In this document: positions 36,945 through 48,689 of the stretch, piece by piece | Layout: every line of letters starts with the position of its first letter | Position numbering within the stretch: position 1 is the first letter of the stretch | NCBI GenBank assembly: GCA_003290165.1 | Contig: QNQO01000454.1 | Location: forward strand, 404,001-468,000 | Reading direction: 5' to 3' | Length of the DNA: 64,000 bases | DNA from: Berberis thunbergii | Lineage: Eukaryota; Streptophyta; Magnoliopsida; Ranunculales; Berberidaceae | Notes under the pieces: model-generated | What the model was told of the DNA's origin: nothing | What the model saw: only the letters and a program-made list of their open reading frames with translations | The model's database searches: none | Translations under genes and position numbers: made by a program

Positions 36945-38115
36945 CTTTCTTTTCATAGAGGATTTATGAAATATTTTATATTTTGATCTTTCATGCCCTT
37001 TTTACACCAAGTATATTCATCCGTACACATTCCCAGAAAAGTTGGGTAAAGGTTAATGGGTTAACAAATAAAAGTTAATCTAAGGCTCAAAAGGCTACAA
37101 AAAAGGTTAATGTTATAGGTAAGTTAAAAGGCTAGTTAATGGTCTAAAGAAAAAAAATGCCTAGATCATTTCCTAAGTTCGGGTCAGTATTATGACATCT
37201 CAATTGAATAAGCCAAGAAGTTCTAGTGTAATAATTCAATTTTTATGTCATTCCTAAAGCAATTGATCAAAAGAATTAAAATAATGAGATCATCAACGAG
37301 ATAATGTAGACTCAAGAAAATCAGAGTTTATGTATAACCCTCAGAAAAATAGAAAGGCTCAAAGCTTTCAGGGTTAAGTCTCCACTATTATTCTAAGGTT
37401 TTCTAGTATATATTTCACTCATCAACTTCAAGTTATGCTAACATGGCTCATGGTGCAAAGATAATCGAGTTGAAAAATCTTATGAACCAGATCTAACTTA
37501 AGGATCATACTAAACTTTCAGTCTTTATCAATATACCAATATGTCAAGTTGGCTTGCATTTTCTTGAGTATGAAACATGTAAAATCCATTTTCATAATCG
37601 CAAAAGACCAAGTTTTCTTAACAGAAAAAGCAAATATTTTTTTTTTTTTTTTTTTTTTTTAAAGATAAGAAAATAAAACACTACGAAAAAATGAAAAATT
37701 CACCGACTCATGACTCCTACCCCCAAACCTAATCCAAACATTGTCCTCAATGTTTAACAAAATAATTCTTACAAATGAATGAAATAAGTACAGGAGAGGG
37801 GGTTAGAACAGTATTACCACGGTGAAGATTTTACCAGTTTCCAAGAAGTCATCCATCAATGAGGCTCATAAACATAAGAATCATGGAGTTTTCATTAGAA
37901 ATTGATAAAATGCAGACTCGACACTAATAAAGAAAACTAAAAAGGAAAGGCAAGTTGGAAGTCAAAACTGTTACGGAGCTAACGAGTATGAGTGAAACAC
38001 AACTAAATAGGGTACTCGAAAATCAATCCAGACTAACAGCAAAGACACACAACTAAAGCTAGGCTGCCTCCTAGGAGCGCTTGGTTTAACGTCATCAGCT
38101 CGACAAATATTCTTC
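36017..38115. other. Non-coding 3' interior of the LTR retrotransposon
   Basis: No ORF with motifs is seen. It contains the second polypurine-like tract (37716-37732) and a T run near 37638-37660. It lies downstream of the gag-like ORF in element orientation. Confidence 0.5.
36891..36955 (+). repeat. (TTTC)n microsatellite
   Basis: Runs of 'tttc' with a few interruptions inside the LTR retrotransposon. Confidence 0.85.
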
Positions 38116-39261
38116 CTAAAAAAATGGTGTATCAACAAAATGTAGAGGAAGAATATGACAAAAACTTAGTCCAAGGTCGTATATCAACAACCTGAACAGT
38201 TGAGGATCAGTCCACCAAAATATAGCAATCACATGGGGCACCAAGTACACGAGGACATTCCAAAAGTGACCAGTAGTCATACACAACAAATGATCCTTGC
38301 GTGCTCCAAAAAGGGAACATCCTATGTCTGGTTCCAAATCAGAAGATTGAATAATTTTCACAGCAGGATGGTGAAAACTGAAATCCTCACTACAACACAA
38401 GGGATCGGTGAAGGTAGCCTTAATAAATGGGAATGTGATGCAAGTAGATGAGACGATGGATATATCAGGTGATACAGGCTCATCACATGAATCACATAGA
38501 GATGTTGGTCTAGACAACTCATCACCTGAAAATGCATACCTGAGGGTGTCAGGTAATTGTTTAAGGTCAAGCTCAGGTGGCTCAACTGATGGGACTAGGT
38601 TTGACTCACTGAGTGGAAGAGGCTTCACTTTAGACTTCCATTTATAACTAGGATCCACAATGGGGACTGAGTCAAGCAAATCATTGACTTCCCTAATGGA
38701 ATCATCAACATCAAAGTCTAAACTAAATTGAGTCAAACAAGTCTCGAAACAGTCAAGGGGAGACTCTAAAGAATGTTCACAGTTTAATTCGATGAATGAG
38801 TTACTAGGGAGGCATGAGTCAACATGGAAAGGAGATGTCTGTAGTGTCTCAGAATCGACAGGTTCATCAATAAATGAGTCACTAGGGAATTTTTCTGACT
38901 CTATCTCAGGAAGTGACTCAACTATCTGACTCACAGTCATCTCAAGTTTCCGGATAGCTTGAGAGTTTTGTTGAAAAGTAGTTGTCAATTCTGTGATATC
39001 ATGAGAATTTTGCACAAGTATTTCTCCTGTTCGCTCTATAAAAATTTTCATGATAGCCTCTAACTCATTATCAGGAATTAAAGCTTGAAGAGTCTGAGGA
39101 GTGTCTAGAGGACCTTCATGGTACTGACCATGAGCCCATGATAAGTCATAATGATAAGCTAGACCTGGGTAATAATCTAAATATGGATCATACTCAGGTC
39201 GTCGCATGTCATAAAATGTATTGACTTGCTCGGAAAAATAGGCTGGATAATCCTTTGTGTT

Positions 39262-39273
<12 letters not shown>
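38116..39273 (-). CDS. Gag/linker-like ORF of the LTR retrotransposon
   Basis: Read from the ATG at about 39262 (MNTKDYPAYFSEQ), the frame has no stop for about 380 codons. It begins with a tyrosine- and proline-rich region (RRPEYDPYLDYYPGL), then a short helical stretch (about residues 60-125), an acidic central part, and PPELDLKQLPDTLRYAF. The last motif resembles the linker just before reverse transcriptase in plant Tat/Athila-type polyproteins. Instead of RT, the frame ends in an unrelated tail (DPQLFRLLIYD...). A longer upstream start at 39381 would include a poly-lysine stretch read from a 30-base homopolymer, which I do not believe. Probably a deletion derivative of gag-pol. Confidence 0.55.
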
Positions 39274-39298
<25 letters not shown>

Positions 39299-40701
39299 AA
39301 AGCACTAACTCTAAAAATATAGACAAGCTCACATGCAATCAGCAACCAATAAATGCACAAGAAACATGCCTCCCTAAGCAATCAACGTTTTTGAGATCAA
39401 TTATCTTTTTATCTTTGGAGGACAATTATTTCTTATGTAATCTTTATGACACAACAATGGGTGCTACAAGTTGATCCTAAGAGTGTACACTTTACACCGC
39501 AAAGTTCAAAATCAGTAGGCTAGAGTTTTGTTTCAAATAAACCGGATTACCGCACAAGAGAAGGAGGTCACAATGGTCCAATTAAGTACTTCCTTGTGCT
39601 ACCGCTCTGTAAGCCAATAGATGTGAGAACGATGTGATGTTAAATGCACACTTGAGGCTTGTGTTCCTAACCAAAAACTGTTAGTTACACCAATTCTTCT
39701 TGTGGATCGTAGCTTACTTATGACTCGGCGTACCGGGTGAATTACCCTTGTGGCAGTGGCCTCTCGGAGTTCATTGAATGATTAAACCCATCGTCACTTT
39801 TAGCTTGGATCAACACAAAAAATATTGGATTCACCTTGGTCTTGGTTGTCCTATGAACACCGTACCTAAAAAATGTTCTATCTAACTTGCTAATTGATTT
39901 TAATTATGTTAGGATATTGGTTGCACACAGCTGGAGTGATGAGGTGGGGATATCAAGTCCCACCAATTTCTATTTATAAGCTGGGTCTGCTTATTATGAA
40001 TTACTAAAGTTTAGCATCCACAATTACAGAAATTTAACAATCAATCACACAATTTCAAACAATTACACCAAGCACCCTGGTCGCTAATACGTTGCGTGTG
40101 ATAGAAATACTTACAGTGTGCGCATTCCGTTCTACACAAAAAGTTAGCACAATTCAAAAAAAAAAAAAAAATCCAACTTCTCTTTATATGTTTCAATCAG
40201 CACACAAGCACATGCAAATAAATTTACTGGTCTTGGTCTTAGAAGTCGGATTTCTAAATCATAAAAAATTATTGGGTAACAATTAAAGTTGTTTCCCTAT
40301 AATTTCTTTTGACTTAGAAAATTTTGGGTTTTTTTTTTTTTAATTAAACAAAATGAAAAATAGTAAAGTTCAAAAAATTATTACACCGCACACTCGTAAA
40401 ACGAGGTGAAAATAAAAGTACAACTCTCCTCACAAAATAAAAATAAAAATTTTCTTGATGTTTTTGCAGGATCGTCCAATATCCTCGAGAAGCGTGTATT
40501 CTGCAAAATCAAACACAAAATGAGTGTAAAAAGAACTTAATAAAATAAAAATAAATTGAAAATTTTTATTTTGTTGTTTTTTTTTTTTAAATTTTTATAT
40601 TTTAAATTTTTTAATTTTTTTTTTTTTTTTATGAATTTTTATGATTTTTTTTTTTTTTTAATTAGTGAAAATAAATCTTCAATTCAATTACACCGCAACC
40701 T
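39274..40701. other. 5' interior of the LTR retrotransposon, non-coding
   Basis: AT-rich with several T runs (about 39265-39297, 40328-40341, 40577-40588, 40617-40631). It lies between the primer site and the ORF, as a leader region. Confidence 0.5.
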
Positions 40702-40719
40702 TCCCCGGCAACGGCGCCA
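40702..40719 (-). other. Primer-binding site, tRNA-Asp type
   Basis: The minus strand reads TGGCGCCGTTGCCGGGGA six bases inside the right LTR. This is complementary to the 3' end of plant tRNA-Asp. Confidence 0.8.
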
Positions 40720-40725
40720 AAAACT

Positions 40726-42785
40726 TGATGCGGATTTAACTAACCTAAATTAACAGGTTAATTTAACCTACTTGTAATAACCGCAAGTGCACGGTGCCTA
40801 ACTGGTAGACAACGGCAAGTACGGGTCGATCCCACGAGGAAGGTGGATGCAATTGAAATTTTAGAATTTAATTAAACTAATTTATAGGAAAGGGGGTTAC
40901 AGCATTTTTAAATCTAAACTAAAAATCAAATTAAAAACAAAATAAAAAGTTTTAAATAATATGAGAAAGGAAACCAAGGCATTGAATCCACCACAGGTTC
41001 TTTGAGATTTGTGTAATCAAAGATATTGTTTTCAAGATTTAACATGACTAACCTAAAGATTAATCTAAGTTCACAATTGATTTAAGCATAGGTATAAACC
41101 CCTAGAATTGCGTGTCTTCTTACAGCACACACAATCACAGGTTTATTTTAACTAATCCTAATCCCTAGCATTGTGTGTCTTCTTACGGCACACACAATCA
41201 CAGATTCAGATTAATTGATTAAATCAGACTTTTGAATTTCAACAAAGGGTACTTCTAACTACCGACTAGTCTAGATAATTAATCAGGATATAATCGGTGA
41301 AAGCAATTTATTAAATATCATAAATCAAATGTGTTTAACGTTCAAGCATAAAGAAAATAATAAATTTAAATACACAAACTCTAGGAAATCCCGTGGTTTC
41401 ATCGTAGCCTTGGCGAATGGTTTAGCTGGTCATGGTGGCGGTGGGCACAACGTCAATGGAGGTGGAAATCATCTCTGCACGGACGCGAATCCCGAGAAAA
41501 CTGGCCAAAAGCACTCTGTGGTGGTACAGAGCAAAACCGGGGGTGTGAATAGCCGAATAACCGAAATAACCCCTTCCCGCCTCTGCTACAGTAGCGCTAC
41601 AGTGGCGCTACAGTAGCGCTCGTCTTCTCCAGCGCGACAGCGCGGTTCTCGGCCTCGTTCTCGCTCCTCTGGCCTGGTTTTAGCTCCTCTCGAATCCAAT
41701 TCGACTCTAGTACCTGCAAAAGACGAATTGTGGTGAAGAAAACCAAGAAAAACAGCAAACAAATCAAGGAAAAACAGGAAGGAAAACTCCCTGTTTCAGG
41801 GCTGTTTCGCGACTCTGCCGCGGCTCAGTCCGCCGGTTCGTCGCTCCTTCGCGGCTGGCTTCGTCCTCCACGTGGTCCTAGAACCTGTAAAAGATGAGAG
41901 AGGGTGAAGAAAACCAAGTAAAACTGCAAATTCAGAAGAGAAACAGGGAGAGGACACTCCCTGTTTTTGCTCTGTTTCTGCTGTTTTTGCGAGCTCTGTT
42001 GCGGCTTCCTTCGTTCTGTTGTGGTGATAGGATTCGTGCAGAGGTGATGATGGAAGTGATGGATGATGTGGGTTGAAGGATGGTGAAGATTCGAGCGAGA
42101 AACAGGGTTGTCACACCCCTGTTTCACGGTGGTTGGCGGTGGAGACGTGTTGTCTGGCGGTGGAGGTAGCGAGGTGACGGTGGTGGTGCGGTGATGATTG
42201 CTGGGGGGTCTGGACAGAGAATGAGTGATTGATAGATAAATGGTGGCTTGTGATGAGAATCACTTGTGAGAGAGGAGGGGTTTTGATTTGTCTCTAATTC
42301 CTTTTCCCTTCTCTCCTCCTCCCCCCCATTCTCACCCTATCCTCCTCTATTTATAGAGAATGAGAAGATGAATAGGGATGAGATGAGGGGTAGATTCATC
42401 AATGAGGGTAGGATTGGGTTTGGTTTAGGTTATGATTAGGTTATGGATGGGGTTTAGGTTATGAATTAGGTTTCAAGGTTTAGGTTTGTGGGTTTTAGGT
42501 TTCAAGGTTTAGGTTTGTGGATTTTTAGGTTGTGAGCTAGGTGTTGGGTGTAGGTTTGTGGATTTTTAGGTTAAGAGTTAGGTGTTGGGTGTAGGTTTGT
42601 GTTTTGTTTGATACCACCATTAAAATTGCCTAATTGTCGTTTGTGACTGCTTAATATGGATTTATCGTTTAAGCTCAAATTCCTGCAAAGATATTAAAAC
42701 GAAATAATTACTATAAAATATAATAATCGAAACACTAACATGTACAAATTAAGGGATATATTCTGTAATAATTATGTGAATATCA
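40726..42785 (-). repeat. 5' LTR (element orientation)
   Basis: 2060 bp, nearly identical to 33937-35998. Contains degenerate 'ggtttaggtt' runs, a palindromic 'gctacagtagcgctacagtg' block, and a duplicated 'tgtcttcttac' phrase. Short ORFs in it are repeated in the other LTR and are not genes. Confidence 0.9.
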
Positions 42786-43794
42786 ATGTCTTTGCGTATG
42801 CATACCACAGCTGCATGCAAAGTTATCTATCGATCAGTACGACCCAAGTTTCACATTCATTATAATGTTTCTTTCTGTAAAACTTTGGTTTAGATGTAGG
42901 CATTTCTTAGCATTTTGTATTGATGTAGAGTTGTTATTATAACTTATGAGAGCTTATAGCAACATGGTGTCTAAGACAGCAAAGTGGTATCTATAAACAT
43001 ACGTGCATGCATTGTAGCAAGTCAGAGAAGTACATTGTAATGTTTGCAGTATTCAGGATCGCTCCAATGCGTTTCATTAAGAGGGGAGACATTTTGGACA
43101 TCATAATGGTATCTTATTGAAGAACAGGACGAAGTGAGTACAACCCGCTTAACAGTGCGTGATTTGGAGCAGGAGCTCAGAACATTTATTGTTCCCTTTA
43201 TAATTGGATCGATCAAAGTTTCCTGCCATCGAATCATGAGTGGATCAGACCAAAGAGATTATCCATGAAGCCTTCTCTGGAAATGCATACAAAATCATAA
43301 CATCTGAAGATTTTGACAGAATTACTTGCCTGGATGCGATCATCCTTGGACACAAGAACGGGGGATGCAGCATGGAAGACACCGTCTACACCTTGTATGA
43401 CATCATCAAAGCTCCCATCCACCATGAGATCAGCTTTTACCAGCTTTAGTCTTTCCTTTGCTCCATTCATTTCCCATAGGAACTTAACTTTTTCTACGTC
43501 CTCTATCAAAAGAAAAGGTATCTATCAGTGGTTTGTTCATGAAGTCAAGGCCAAAACATGTCAAATCCTGCAAATTGAAAGTTGGGTTTGCCCTCCTTTA
43601 GTCAAGTAGTAACAAAAAAAGAGAGTAAAGAAACCTGGGTTGCGAACAGTCGCCCTGACATTGTAGCCTTTCTCTAGTAATGCTTTCACCAAGTAAGCTG
43701 CTATAAATCCAGTTCCTCCAGTTACACAAAACTCAGGCATCTCTATCTTTTACAATCTGAATGCTCTGTCTGAAAAATGAAACCGCATTGAATG

Positions 43795-43803
43795 CTTTAT
43801 ATA
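43795..43803 (-). promoter_or_regulatory. TATA box of the TKPR2-like gene
   Basis: The minus strand reads TATATAAAG 55-63 bp upstream of the ATG at 43740. The captured copy therefore includes core promoter sequence as well as the coding region. Confidence 0.6.
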
Positions 43804-44011
43804 AGGTTCATGGATGCTTACAAGAAATCTAGAAACCTAGAAACCTATCTTATGCCTTTAAATGCAAGGAAGTACTACTAAAAAGACAAGTACACATGAT
43901 ACAGAAGCACTCAGCAACTAAGAACTTAAGTGAAAACCAACAACTACAAGCTTAAGTGAAACTCAACAACTAAATCAACGTGGAAAATTCTAAAAATGAA
44001 GTTAAAAGCCA

Positions 44012-45165
44012 AACCTTGATCTTAGAAGCATCATTGTCCTGTTGTTCGTTCTGCACATTACTGTTATGTTCATCCATGTCAGCAACGATCTGAGCATTTG
44101 CCTGCAATTCACATTATTTTGTTTTAAAAAACAGCTTAAATAGACTCAATAGAATGTATTTTTCGGCAAAACTGAATACCATCTACTCATTTTTAGAATT
44201 TTATTATGATTTATGAGCATGTTATAAACCTCAAGTAACTATATTACAAAACTAAAACTGAACAAACCAAAGAAATTTTAAATATCAAAGAAAAATTGGA
44301 AATACCAATTTACCTTGGGAGCAGCCTTTTTTGGCCTTTTACGTTGCGAACCAGAGTTATTCGGCTTTTCCATTAGTTTCTGGGCCATGATGATAGCCTG
44401 CAGATCGATTTCCTTCTGTTGCAACTCTTTCCTCTTCTTAGTTACCTCATCCAATTGCTGCTCCAATGTATCAGTGTCCAAGTTTTCATCTACCTTAAAG
44501 GAACCACGGATATCCACATCAGGAACTCTTGTCTCTTGCTGCAAGTTTTGTACAAGAACAGCAATACCGAAGAGGTCATTACATGTCAATTATTAGTACA
44601 TTTTTCAGCAATTGAAGCAACAAACACAATCACACAACAAATGGAAAGAAAACAACAAACACATTAACAAAATCAATTGTCAATTCCTGGGTTTCTTGTA
44701 TTGAATTTGATAGAACTAGTTTGATCTTCAATTGATATCATAACTACATTATCGTATAAGAGATCTCCCTTCTAATTACCCTCATGATTAGGAGAACACC
44801 CTAAAAGAGCAGCCTATATTGAATTTCCCTCCTTCTAGATAACCTGCCGTATATTCATTATCATATAAGAGATCTCCCTTTCATTTCAAACCCGTGCCTC
44901 ACAATACAGTCAATAAAAGGCAGTAGAGGAACAGAAACATACCGAGCCATACCATAGACCATGATATAATGTTCCACAAGAACCTGCAGTTCATTAATGA
45001 CATAACTAGGATGAGAAGAACATTATGGGAAAGTTCATGAAAAAGGATGAATTTAGCAGATTCACATTTCAAATTAGCAGATTCCGCTTCATCTTCAACT
45101 TTCTTGTCAGCTTTGGAAAACTGATTTTGCTTTTTCTCAACTGCTGAACTTTGTTTCTGTTAGTT
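44012..45165 (-). pseudogene. Unrecognised exon-like segments, possibly captured
   Basis: On the minus strand, three polar coding-like blocks appear. Near 45165-45060 is SSAVEKKQNQFSKADKK. At 44560-44318 is VDENLDTDTLEQQLDEVTKK, then KRKELQQKEIDLQ and a basic RKRPKKAAPK ending at a GT donor. At 44101-44012, after a 'ttgcag' acceptor, is ANAQIVADMDEHNSNVQNEQ. The centre is likely coiled coil and the basic run could be a nuclear signal. I cannot name the protein. It could be a further captured gene between TKPR2 and the TNPA-type gene, or a downstream part of the element's own gene. Confidence 0.4.
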
Positions 45166-45634
45166 GACAATAACAAAAGAAAAATTAAAACCTAGAACGT
45201 AAGCAGGTAATAAATGTAGTAAAAGTTTGTTAACATTTGATATGCTTTATGTACAAGATCAATGATGACAACTGTTAAGAGTAGGGAAAAAGACCAGTGG
45301 TCTCGACAATGTAAAGGAGCTGCAGGTTGAACATGAAACAGAGGGAGATCTGAATGGCTCTTGTTTAGGGTACATAAACAACGAAGGTGTTACCACACAT
45401 CATGTTGAACCAAAAGAACATTAAGAAAAAGAATACTTTAGCTGACAATTGAACGAAAAATATAAATTAAAAATGGTGAATGGCCATATCAGATACGAAG
45501 ATCAAATAAAAAGGAATAAGAATCGAACCAAGATAGTCACGTACTCGCATACTTGTTCCCGCAATAACTCATTCAACATGCAGATGGACCTTGAAGATCA
45601 ACTACATGGATTGCATTCAACTCAGATGCCCCTA

Positions 45635-47305
45635 TCAATCATCAAGTTCCGCATGAGTTCTACACCATACGAAGAAATCACCAACGTCCAAATCCTCCAT
45701 CTTGTCTCCTTTTGGATCACTTTTGTAAAGTTTCACCCCAATCTTGAATTTGAAGCACAAGGAAAGTCTGATCTCTGTTGCAGGGTTCAATGATCCATGA
45801 CAAGCGCAAGAGAATTGATGGATAGGATCTACAACCTCTAATGCTATTGCAATGACATTCCTTTCCCAATCACAAACTTTGTATCTCCTTGACACTGAAG
45901 GAACAGGATTGCTTGGAGAAGGAAACCTCGCAACACCTTGAGAAGATGATGGTAATGGAGATGGTGGTAATGGAGATGGAGGTACTGAAGATGGTGGTAA
46001 CGAAGATGGAGGTAATGGATTATCTGGTTGCCTTGTCGATTGTGCACCGGATGACGGTGTATCTTCAGTTCTTTTAACAACTCCTTGTATTCCCTCACTT
46101 GTTGATGGTCTTACATAAGTTCCACTTTCAAGTCTCTCTCGTATCCATCTAACATTTTCTTCCAATCTTTCATATTTTTCTTCCCTTTTTTTGGCTTCCA
46201 ATGTTTTTTCCAATAGCAATGAACGAGCGGGAAGTGCAGCATCATACTTCCTTTTAGAGACAGTGGTTCCAACACAACGAGTACGTCCCCTCGCTTCTTG
46301 GCCAAACACTTGGCTTAGAGGATCCTCATCAATAGTGAGGTCAATGTTACCTTGAGTTGAAGATTCTTGCAATGCAGCTTTTTTTGCTTTAACTTGTTCC
46401 TTCAAAATAATGAAAAAATAAAATAAATCAGGACACAAATAATATTCAAACAACTACAAAGTAAATTAAGAATTGGGTATAAAAGACATCATTGGGCACA
46501 TACCATATATTGTTCAGAACCACGCGTAGGTTTTCCATCCTTTCCCGTGTGACAGGCAATCCATATGTCAGTGCGTGTGACTGGTTCTCCATCAGGGTTC
46601 TTCTCAACCTATATACTTGAAAGATTAGTCTCAGCCTATAAAGTTAAATGGTATATAATATTGTACTAGTAGCTAGAAACTCAATTACCATTTCGTACTC
46701 TACTTCTGCAGCACTCTTTTGGCCACCCCCCCATACATACTTTGAAGCCTTTTTGTTTTTTGCATTTTGGTCTCTAATTGCCTTCGCTTCAGGGGTGCTC
46801 TCATGGCAAACAAACTCCTTCCAATCCTCCTCTCTTACACCATTTGGAACATGCTTCTCTTGTTCCTCAATGGTAGGATACTTATCCAAATAATTCTTCC
46901 TAAGATGTGCCTTGAACCTTCTATAATATTCAGGCATTTTCAAATGCACACTCTTTTTCACATAATTTGGAATGTCGTATTCACGCTGCAAATAAGCCAT
47001 TGAGATATAAGTTGAAAATAATATAAGACATTATGAAAATCAAATATGTAAAATCTCACCTTGAGGCCATTCCACACATCCTCTTTGTAGTTGTCAGTAA
47101 CATGGTGCCAACCCTTGAATTTGATGGGCACCAGGGTTTCAACAAGCTTTCCAATGTTTTTATTGAAATTTCTAGCACCATGTCCAACTGCTAAACCGTG
47201 GACGTTGAACTGTATGGTTTGTTTAACTTCAATGTCATCATTTGTAGATCTGGTGACATCAATGGTGGAAAGATCATTGTCGCGAGTACTATCCATCTCT
47301 ATCAA
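45635..47305 (-). CDS. TNPA-type CACTA transposon protein (Transposase_24 family)
   Basis: The four exons are 47305-47060, 46985-46689, 46608-46504 and 46399-45635. All introns are GT-AG and all in phase 0, giving 470 codons plus stop. The N-terminal exon holds GKLVETLVPIKFKGWHHVTD. Exon 2 holds PEYYRRFKAHLRKNYLDKYP and WKEFVCHESTPEAKAIRDQN, the pattern of the plant Ptta/En/Spm transposase family. Exon 3 has IWIACHTGKDGKPTRGSEQY, also typical. Exon 4 starts with a lysine-rich coiled coil, then a serine/proline-rich linker (PPSSLPPSSVPPSPLPPSP) and a C-terminal domain with CDWERNVIAIALEV. In En/Spm, TNPA binds subterminal repeats, so it may bind the palindromic arrays here. No frame damage was seen. 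A start at 47296 (MDSTRDN) is equally possible. Confidence 0.8.
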
Positions 47306-48689
47306 TGAAGACAGTTATAGATATTAACCATTATCAAACAAAAAGATATAAGAATCAACTATATACACCACATTTATAGATAATTTCATTCCACAACATA
47401 TCACCACAAATAGTTTTTTATAAAGCATTTATAGATAAGAAGATTAGGATGACTAGGAATGACGAAATAGAGTATGAAAAAGGGAAGATATTAATGATAA
47501 TGATAATGAGGATGATTAAAAAAAGTAATTAGTTTCTTAACAAAAACTACTTTCAGACAGAATTGTTGGATAGACAATGTAGAAGGAAGGGTGTGGTCAC
47601 TCTCCTAGAATTCCTAAGGAAATTAGGTTCATGATGAAAATCAAGATGAGAAAAAGAAACAATTGGTAGTGATGAGTATTATATTCTATACAGGCCTAAA
47701 GCCTCTGAATTTCCTTTGTCGGTCATGAAAGTTAACTCACTCTTTATATGTATAAAATATGTCTACAGTCAGCAGCTATAGTCTTATGAATTTTAGAGTT
47801 TGAAATCGGTACCTAATGGCAAAAGGAAATCAAGTCTAGCATGGGAGGAAGCAACAGACTAATCATTATGCCAATTGATATGCAAAGAGATGAATACCAA
47901 CACTTGGGAGTGGGTTAAACTGATGTTCAATAAGAAGTCAAGTTCAGAGGAGATTCATAGACCATTTTGATAGATTGATGTTAAGATTAAAAAAATATGA
48001 AGGTCGTACTTGCTTTAGTATAGATAGTGAATAAAGAGCAGGCATATCTGAATGAAAACTTTCCATAATTTAAATAGTTGTAGGCTCCGAATCCTATTTC
48101 ATTCAATATCAACAAGAAACTGGGCAACTTCTTCTATACCTTACATTCAAAGATTAAAACCGAAGAGCCCCTTTTATCCTATTTCATAATGAGGGTTGAG
48201 AATCATAGCTTACAGCACAAGTTCTGGGAGCTACATTCCCATCTACATTGTGTGTTTATTCATTATTAAAAGTTAATGTACTGGATGTCTAACTAAATGA
48301 AAAGCTATGCTGTTTGCTAAGAGTTGTTTCAACATGTTGTAGAAATGTCTTAAACATTGCTATGAAGCATGCTTCTACTTCTCAGACCCCTGTTTAATAT
48401 TCAATCAATATGAAACTCATAAAGAAATGTCAGAGGGTAAACAAAACACAATATATCAATCAATTTAAAAAAGTTTGCGGCATGAGATCCAACACAAACA
48501 AAACTTTGAATTTGCTTCAGAAACAGTCTTCATAGGCTCTGTTTCATTTCTTTTATTCTGATTGTGAGGTTCTTATTCAAGTCAGACATATGAATACTCA
48601 AATGCTCAAATGATCAAGTCAGACATATGAATACATGGACATAATGATTAATCAATCCCATTTGTGAGTGTTAGAAACTATTAAAGCAA
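47306..48689. other. Non-coding interior of the CACTA
   Basis: AT-rich, no motif-bearing ORF. It probably contains the upstream region of the TNPA-type gene. Confidence 0.45.

Larger units (their letters stand above)
33937..42785 (-). mobile_element. Recent Gypsy-like LTR retrotransposon in TKPR2 exon 4
   Basis: Direct LTRs (33937-35998 and 40726-42785; TG...CA) are flanked by exact ATGTC duplications (33932-33936 and 42786-42790). By eye the LTRs differ at three substitutions and two 1-bp indels in about 2060 bp, so the insertion is young. The primer site is next to the right LTR and the polypurine tract is next to the left LTR, which sets the element on the minus strand. The 4.7-kb interior has one long ORF but no reverse transcriptase, RNase H or integrase. 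It must have moved with proteins from another element. Confidence 0.92.
33279..43740 (-). pseudogene. TKPR2: Tetraketide alpha-pyrone reductase 2-like gene, split by an LTR retrotransposon
   Basis: The six exons are 43740-43635, 43502-43330, 43222-43034, 42810-42786 plus 33931-33794 (exon 4, split), 33691-33502 and 33420-33279. All phases agree, giving 320 codons plus stop, the family's usual length. It belongs to the CCR/DFR group of short-chain reductases. The NADPH motif is [10 protein letters not shown] (residues 7-16); HAASPV, the serine region LTSSCSS and the catalytic Y159-x-x-x-K163 in LWYAYAKT are present. Overall pattern and the start MPEFCVTGG match TKPR2/CCRL6, which reduces polyketide pyrones for pollen-wall sporopollenin. 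The retrotransposon enters in codon 165 with a 5-bp duplication (ATGTC). Intron 2 has a GC donor (GCAAGT). Whether the copy was expressed before the insertion is unknown. Confidence 0.85.
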
